Shown here: piece by piece, positions 5,493 through 7,804 of the stretch | Numbering within the stretch: position 1 is the stretch's first letter | How the letters are laid out: each line of letters opens with the position of its first letter | Assembly: GCA_043775075.1 (NCBI GenBank) | Contig: JAYVSS010000365.1 | Location: 1 to 7,804 of the forward strand | DNA from: JANLQX01 sp043775075 | GTDB taxonomy: Bacteria; Actinomycetota; Acidimicrobiia; Acidimicrobiales; JANYDT01 | Direction of reading: 5' to 3' | Length of the DNA stretch: 7,804 nucleotides | Translations under genes and position numbers: made by a program | The notes under the pieces: model-generated | What the model was told of the DNA's origin: nothing | Databases searched by the model: none | The model's input: only the letters and a program-made list of their open reading frames with translations

Positions 5493-5519
5493 TGATGGAT
5501 TGACGAAGGGGCTATTGAG

Positions 5520-7562
5520 ATGGCGAGCGCACGAAGGTTGATGATGAGACGAGGGGTTGCGCTTGGCGCGGCTTTTCTCGGCGTCGCAGGGTTTGTGCTT
5601 TTCACCTCGATAGTCCCGACGTCGGCCGGAACCGGCGTTCCGACGCCGACAATCACCGGTGGTCCTACGGGACTGATACGCACCCGTACGGCGACATTCA
5701 CGTACACGGATTCGTCGCTGGTCAACTTCCTATGCGCGCTTGATTCTACGCCCTTCACCGCATGTCCGGCCAATGCCGCCAAGAGCGGCAGCATCACGTT
5801 CAGCCAGATCACCGATGGTCCGCACACGTTCAACGTGAAGGCCCAGATCGGCACGCAGCCGAGCGCGACTGCGAGTCGTTCCTTCTCCGTCGACGCGACG
5901 GCACCGACGGTTCTTTCCATCAGGCGTCTTGATCCGAACTCGCATGCGTTCGGCATCATTCGCTGGACGGTGACGCTCAGCGAACCCGTTACCAACGTGA
6001 CCCTCGCCAACTTCTCGCTCAAATCAACGGGGCTCGGCTCGACGCCGTTTCTCGTGAGCATCACGTCGACCGGTCCGACCACCTACATCGTGTCGGCCAA
6101 CACCGGATCGTCGGCCACGGCGGGGAGCACCCCCACCGTCCGACTCGACCTGAGCGAAGCGGCAGGCATCAAGGACCTCGCCGGAAATTCGCTCGTCAAT
6201 GGGCTGAACGGCGAGACCTACGACATCGACGGAACAGGCCCACTGGTCACGGTGACGAAACTCAACGGGTCGACTGTGTCGTTCCCGTACTTCACCAATG
6301 CCAACGTCACGAGCATCGGCGGGTCGTGCGGCACCCTGAGCGGCGACGTGCCGACGGTTGCGGTGAGCATCAACGGAGCATCGTCCGTCAACACGGCATG
6401 TTTCTTAGGGGCCTGGACCCTGCCGGTGAGTATCACGGCCGTCGGTACCTACGCGGTTGTCGCGACCCAGAAGGATTCGGTCAACAACTCCACTTCGACG
6501 ACGGCGCGGAGCTTCACGATCGATCGCACGGCACCGGTCGTGACCTTGACAAAGGTGAACGGCGCCACGGTTTCGACGTTGTCGTATTCGACGAGTGCCA
6601 ACATCACGAGCCTTTCGGGGACCTGTGGCACAGCACCCGGTGACGGCTCGACCGTAAGTGTGGTTATCAACGGTGGCACTGCCCTCTCCGCACCGTGCGT
6701 GGCCGGATTCTGGACGCTTCCGCTGAGCCTCATCTCGAACGGTGTGTACAGCGTCATTGTCCGCCAGACCGACGCGGCGGGAAACACGGGCTCCTATGGC
6801 CCGGTCGTCATCACCAGGATCGCCACCGACACCACTCCTCCGGTCGTGACGCTCACCAAAGTCAACGGAAGCACACTGGTCGAGGGTGATGCGGCATTCA
6901 CCTTGGCGAACACCACAACCAAGACGCAGGTGCAGACGATCGGCGGCGGCTGCGGGACAGCTGCCGGCGACAACGCGACAGTTTCCGTCACGATCGTTGG
7001 ACCGTCGCCGTCGGCCAGCACGCCGATTCGGGCGTCGCAGACCTGGACCGGGACAGCGGGATGCCCGGCAACCGGAGTGGGCGCCGGGACATGGACCTTC
7101 ACGCTCAGCCCGACGATCAACGCCGATGGAACGTGGGACGGCGACTATGTGATCACGGTGACCCAGGGCGACAACGCCGGCAACACGGGAACGACCGGGG
7201 CGAAGACGCTCACCATGGCGTCGCAGAACTTCACCATCTCCGGTAATGCGGTGAAGTTGCTCACGCCGGGCGGCATCAGCGATCTCAGACTCACGATCCG
7301 CAACCCGCACAAGTTCTCCATAAAGATCGACACGCTGAGCGTCGACATATCCGGGGCAAACCCCAGCTGTGGTGCCCTGACCAACTTCATGGTCGTATCG
7401 ACGTATCCCCGAGCCGGGCTGCTCACGGTGCCACCCGGCGACACCGTCTTGGACGTGAACAAGGTGCCGCAACTCCAGATGAAGAACCTCAACGTTTCGC
7501 AGGACCTCTGCAAGAACGTAACGATCACGCTCACCTACAGCGGAATGGCGTCACGAGCATGA
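5520..7562 (+). CDS. Large secreted Ig-repeat protein with C-terminal subunit-like domain
   Basis: ATG 5520 has AAGGGG eight bases ahead (5506-5511) and gives 680 residues. Residues 1-36 are a signal sequence (RRLMMRR then a hydrophobic helix, possible cleavage after TSA). Residues 38-128 match the Ig-like fold with the F-x-C-x-L-D-x-x-x-F-x-x-C ... DGPHTFNVKA ... VDATAP signature. Residues 129-238 match the second common Ig-like type (WTVTLSEPVTNVTLANFSL ... IKDLAGNSL ... YDID). Three repeats follow, 239-336, 337-437 and 438-565, each with PxVTxTKxNG, then a CGTxxGD segment and a later Cys. Residues 566-680 carry no wall anchor but resemble the small AYWT protein, including NPSC (Cys617) and SQDLCK (Cys664). 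It could be a tip adhesin or connector joined to a fibre through that domain. It ends with ATGA, overlapping the next gene. Confidence 0.82.
   Translation: MASARRLMMRRGVALGAAFLGVAGFVLFTSIVPTSAGTGVPTPTITGGPTGLIRTRTATFTYTDSSLVNFLCALDSTPFTACPANAAKSGSITFSQITDGPHTFNVKAQIGTQPSATASRSFSVDATAPTVLSIRRLDPNSHAFGIIRWTVTLSEPVTNVTLANFSLKSTGLGSTPFLVSITSTGPTTYIVSANTGSSATAGSTPTVRLDLSEAAGIKDLAGNSLVNGLNGETYDIDGTGPLVTVTKLNGSTVSFPYFTNANVTSIGGSCGTLSGDVPTVAVSINGASSVNTACFLGAWTLPVSITAVGTYAVVATQKDSVNNSTSTTARSFTIDRTAPVVTLTKVNGATVSTLSYSTSANITSLSGTCGTAPGDGSTVSVVINGGTALSAPCVAGFWTLPLSLISNGVYSVIVRQTDAAGNTGSYGPVVITRIATDTTPPVVTLTKVNGSTLVEGDAAFTLANTTTKTQVQTIGGGCGTAAGDNATVSVTIVGPSPSASTPIRASQTWTGTAGCPATGVGAGTWTFTLSPTINADGTWDGDYVITVTQGDNAGNTGTTGAKTLTMASQNFTISGNAVKLLTPGGISDLRLTIRNPHKFSIKIDTLSVDISGANPSCGALTNFMVVSTYPRAGLLTVPPGDTVLDVNKVPQLQMKNLNVSQDLCKNVTITLTYSGMASRA
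6234..7214 (+). repeat. Three tandem Ig-like repeats in the large secreted protein
   Basis: The repeats start at 6234, 6528 and 6831 (residues 239, 337, 438) and run 98, 101 and 128 residues. Each begins T-(A/G/P)-P-x-V-T-x-T-K-x-N-G, has a G-x-C-G-T-x-x-G-D loop, a second Cys after about 30 or more residues, a W-T-(L/F) strand, and ends near a QxDxxxN-type segment. The third is longer through an insertion rich in Ser, Pro and Thr. The repeated Cys pairs suggest one disulfide per repeat. Confidence 0.7.
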
Positions 7563-7804
7563 AGCGAACACGAATGCTCCGAAAGCGCCGTTCCCTGAGC
7601 CGTACCGCTCGAGTGGGGCTGGCTGCGCTCGTCCTCGGGGTCCCCTACGGCACCGCTTATGCGTACTGGACCACTTCCGGTTCGGGTAGCGCCAGCGCCA
7701 CCGCCGGCACCCTCAACACGGTCACGATCGATAGCGTCGTCTTCACCGGCACACTCCGTCCGGGAGCGAGCATTCCCGTGACTATCCAAGTGACGAACTC
7801 GAAC
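7559..7804 (+). CDS. Second AYWT secreted protein, 5' part (runs off the right edge)
   Basis: ATG 7559 overlaps the preceding TGA (ATGA), and 82 codons stay open to the window edge. The start MKRTRMLRKRRSLSRTAR is strongly basic, followed by a hydrophobic stretch and TAYAYWTTSGSGSASATAGT, the same signal class as the gene at 4956 (ALAYWTQGGTGTGNATAGT). Cleavage is expected at the AYA/YWT junction. Downstream TVTIDSVVFTGTLRPGASIPVTIQVTN is the start of a beta domain with the P-G strand seen in the small subunit. Only a weak ribosome site is visible, so translation is probably coupled to the Ig-repeat gene. It is a paralogue of the first operon gene; the C-terminal Cys and QDxCK parts would lie beyond the window. 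Confidence 0.8.
   Translation, partial: MKRTRMLRKRRSLSRTARVGLAALVLGVPYGTAYAYWTTSGSGSASATAGTLNTVTIDSVVFTGTLRPGASIPVTIQVTNSN

Noticed and set aside
6405..7472. 355-codon minus-strand frame
   Set aside because: It lies wholly opposite the Ig-repeat gene, is Arg/Gly/Asp-rich as expected from antisense of GC-rich coding DNA, and has no recognisable motif.
1..7804. CRISPR array, tRNA or rRNA gene
   Set aside because: No regularly spaced identical repeats with unique spacers, and no cloverleaf or rRNA-like stretch was seen on either strand.

Overview
This window probably comes from a high-GC Gram-positive (actinobacterial) chromosome, perhaps an acidimicrobial-type lineage. The pointers are a wall protein with long threonine runs ending in a sortase-like motif, a membrane helix and an RRRR tail; secreted proteins with an Ala-Tyr-Trp signal cleavage zone; and a GspE/PilB-type N-terminal domain together with a VapBC pair. 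The lineage is inferred from protein style, not from a marker gene.

Left part (1-1578). On the minus strand, the first 111 codons of a gene with a GspE/PilB (MshEN) N-terminal domain run off the left edge. Next comes a decayed stretch with an orphan ribosome binding site, a 28-bp two-box repeat and what looks like a 3' scrap of a family 2 glycosyltransferase on the plus strand. A VapBC-type toxin-antitoxin operon on the minus strand follows.

Middle (1579-4461). A 426-bp non-coding stretch holds a palindrome and a pair of inverted arms that match the 28-bp repeat seen at 583-610. It leads into an 818-residue secreted, wall-anchored protein: signal peptide, unrecognised N-terminal domain, DUF5979-like domain, two tandem 208-residue modules beginning YDWTL, a Thr/Pro stalk and a C-terminal anchor. 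A strong hairpin follows its stop codon.

Right part (4462-7804). A 494-bp leader contains seven GGTGA boxes in both orientations and two clear palindromes. It precedes an apparent three-gene operon: a small AYWT protein (163 aa), a large secreted protein with Ig-like repeats (680 aa), and a second AYWT protein cut by the right edge. The small protein and the C-terminus of the large one share a domain with a conserved Cys pair and an NQDxCK/SQDxCK-like tail. The most interesting reading is a SipW/TasA-style surface fibre or adhesin system: a small exported subunit, a long Ig-repeat protein carrying the same domain as a possible tip or connector, and another subunit. The wall-anchored protein just upstream could be a partner. 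This assembly model is inference; no sortase or signal peptidase lies inside the window.
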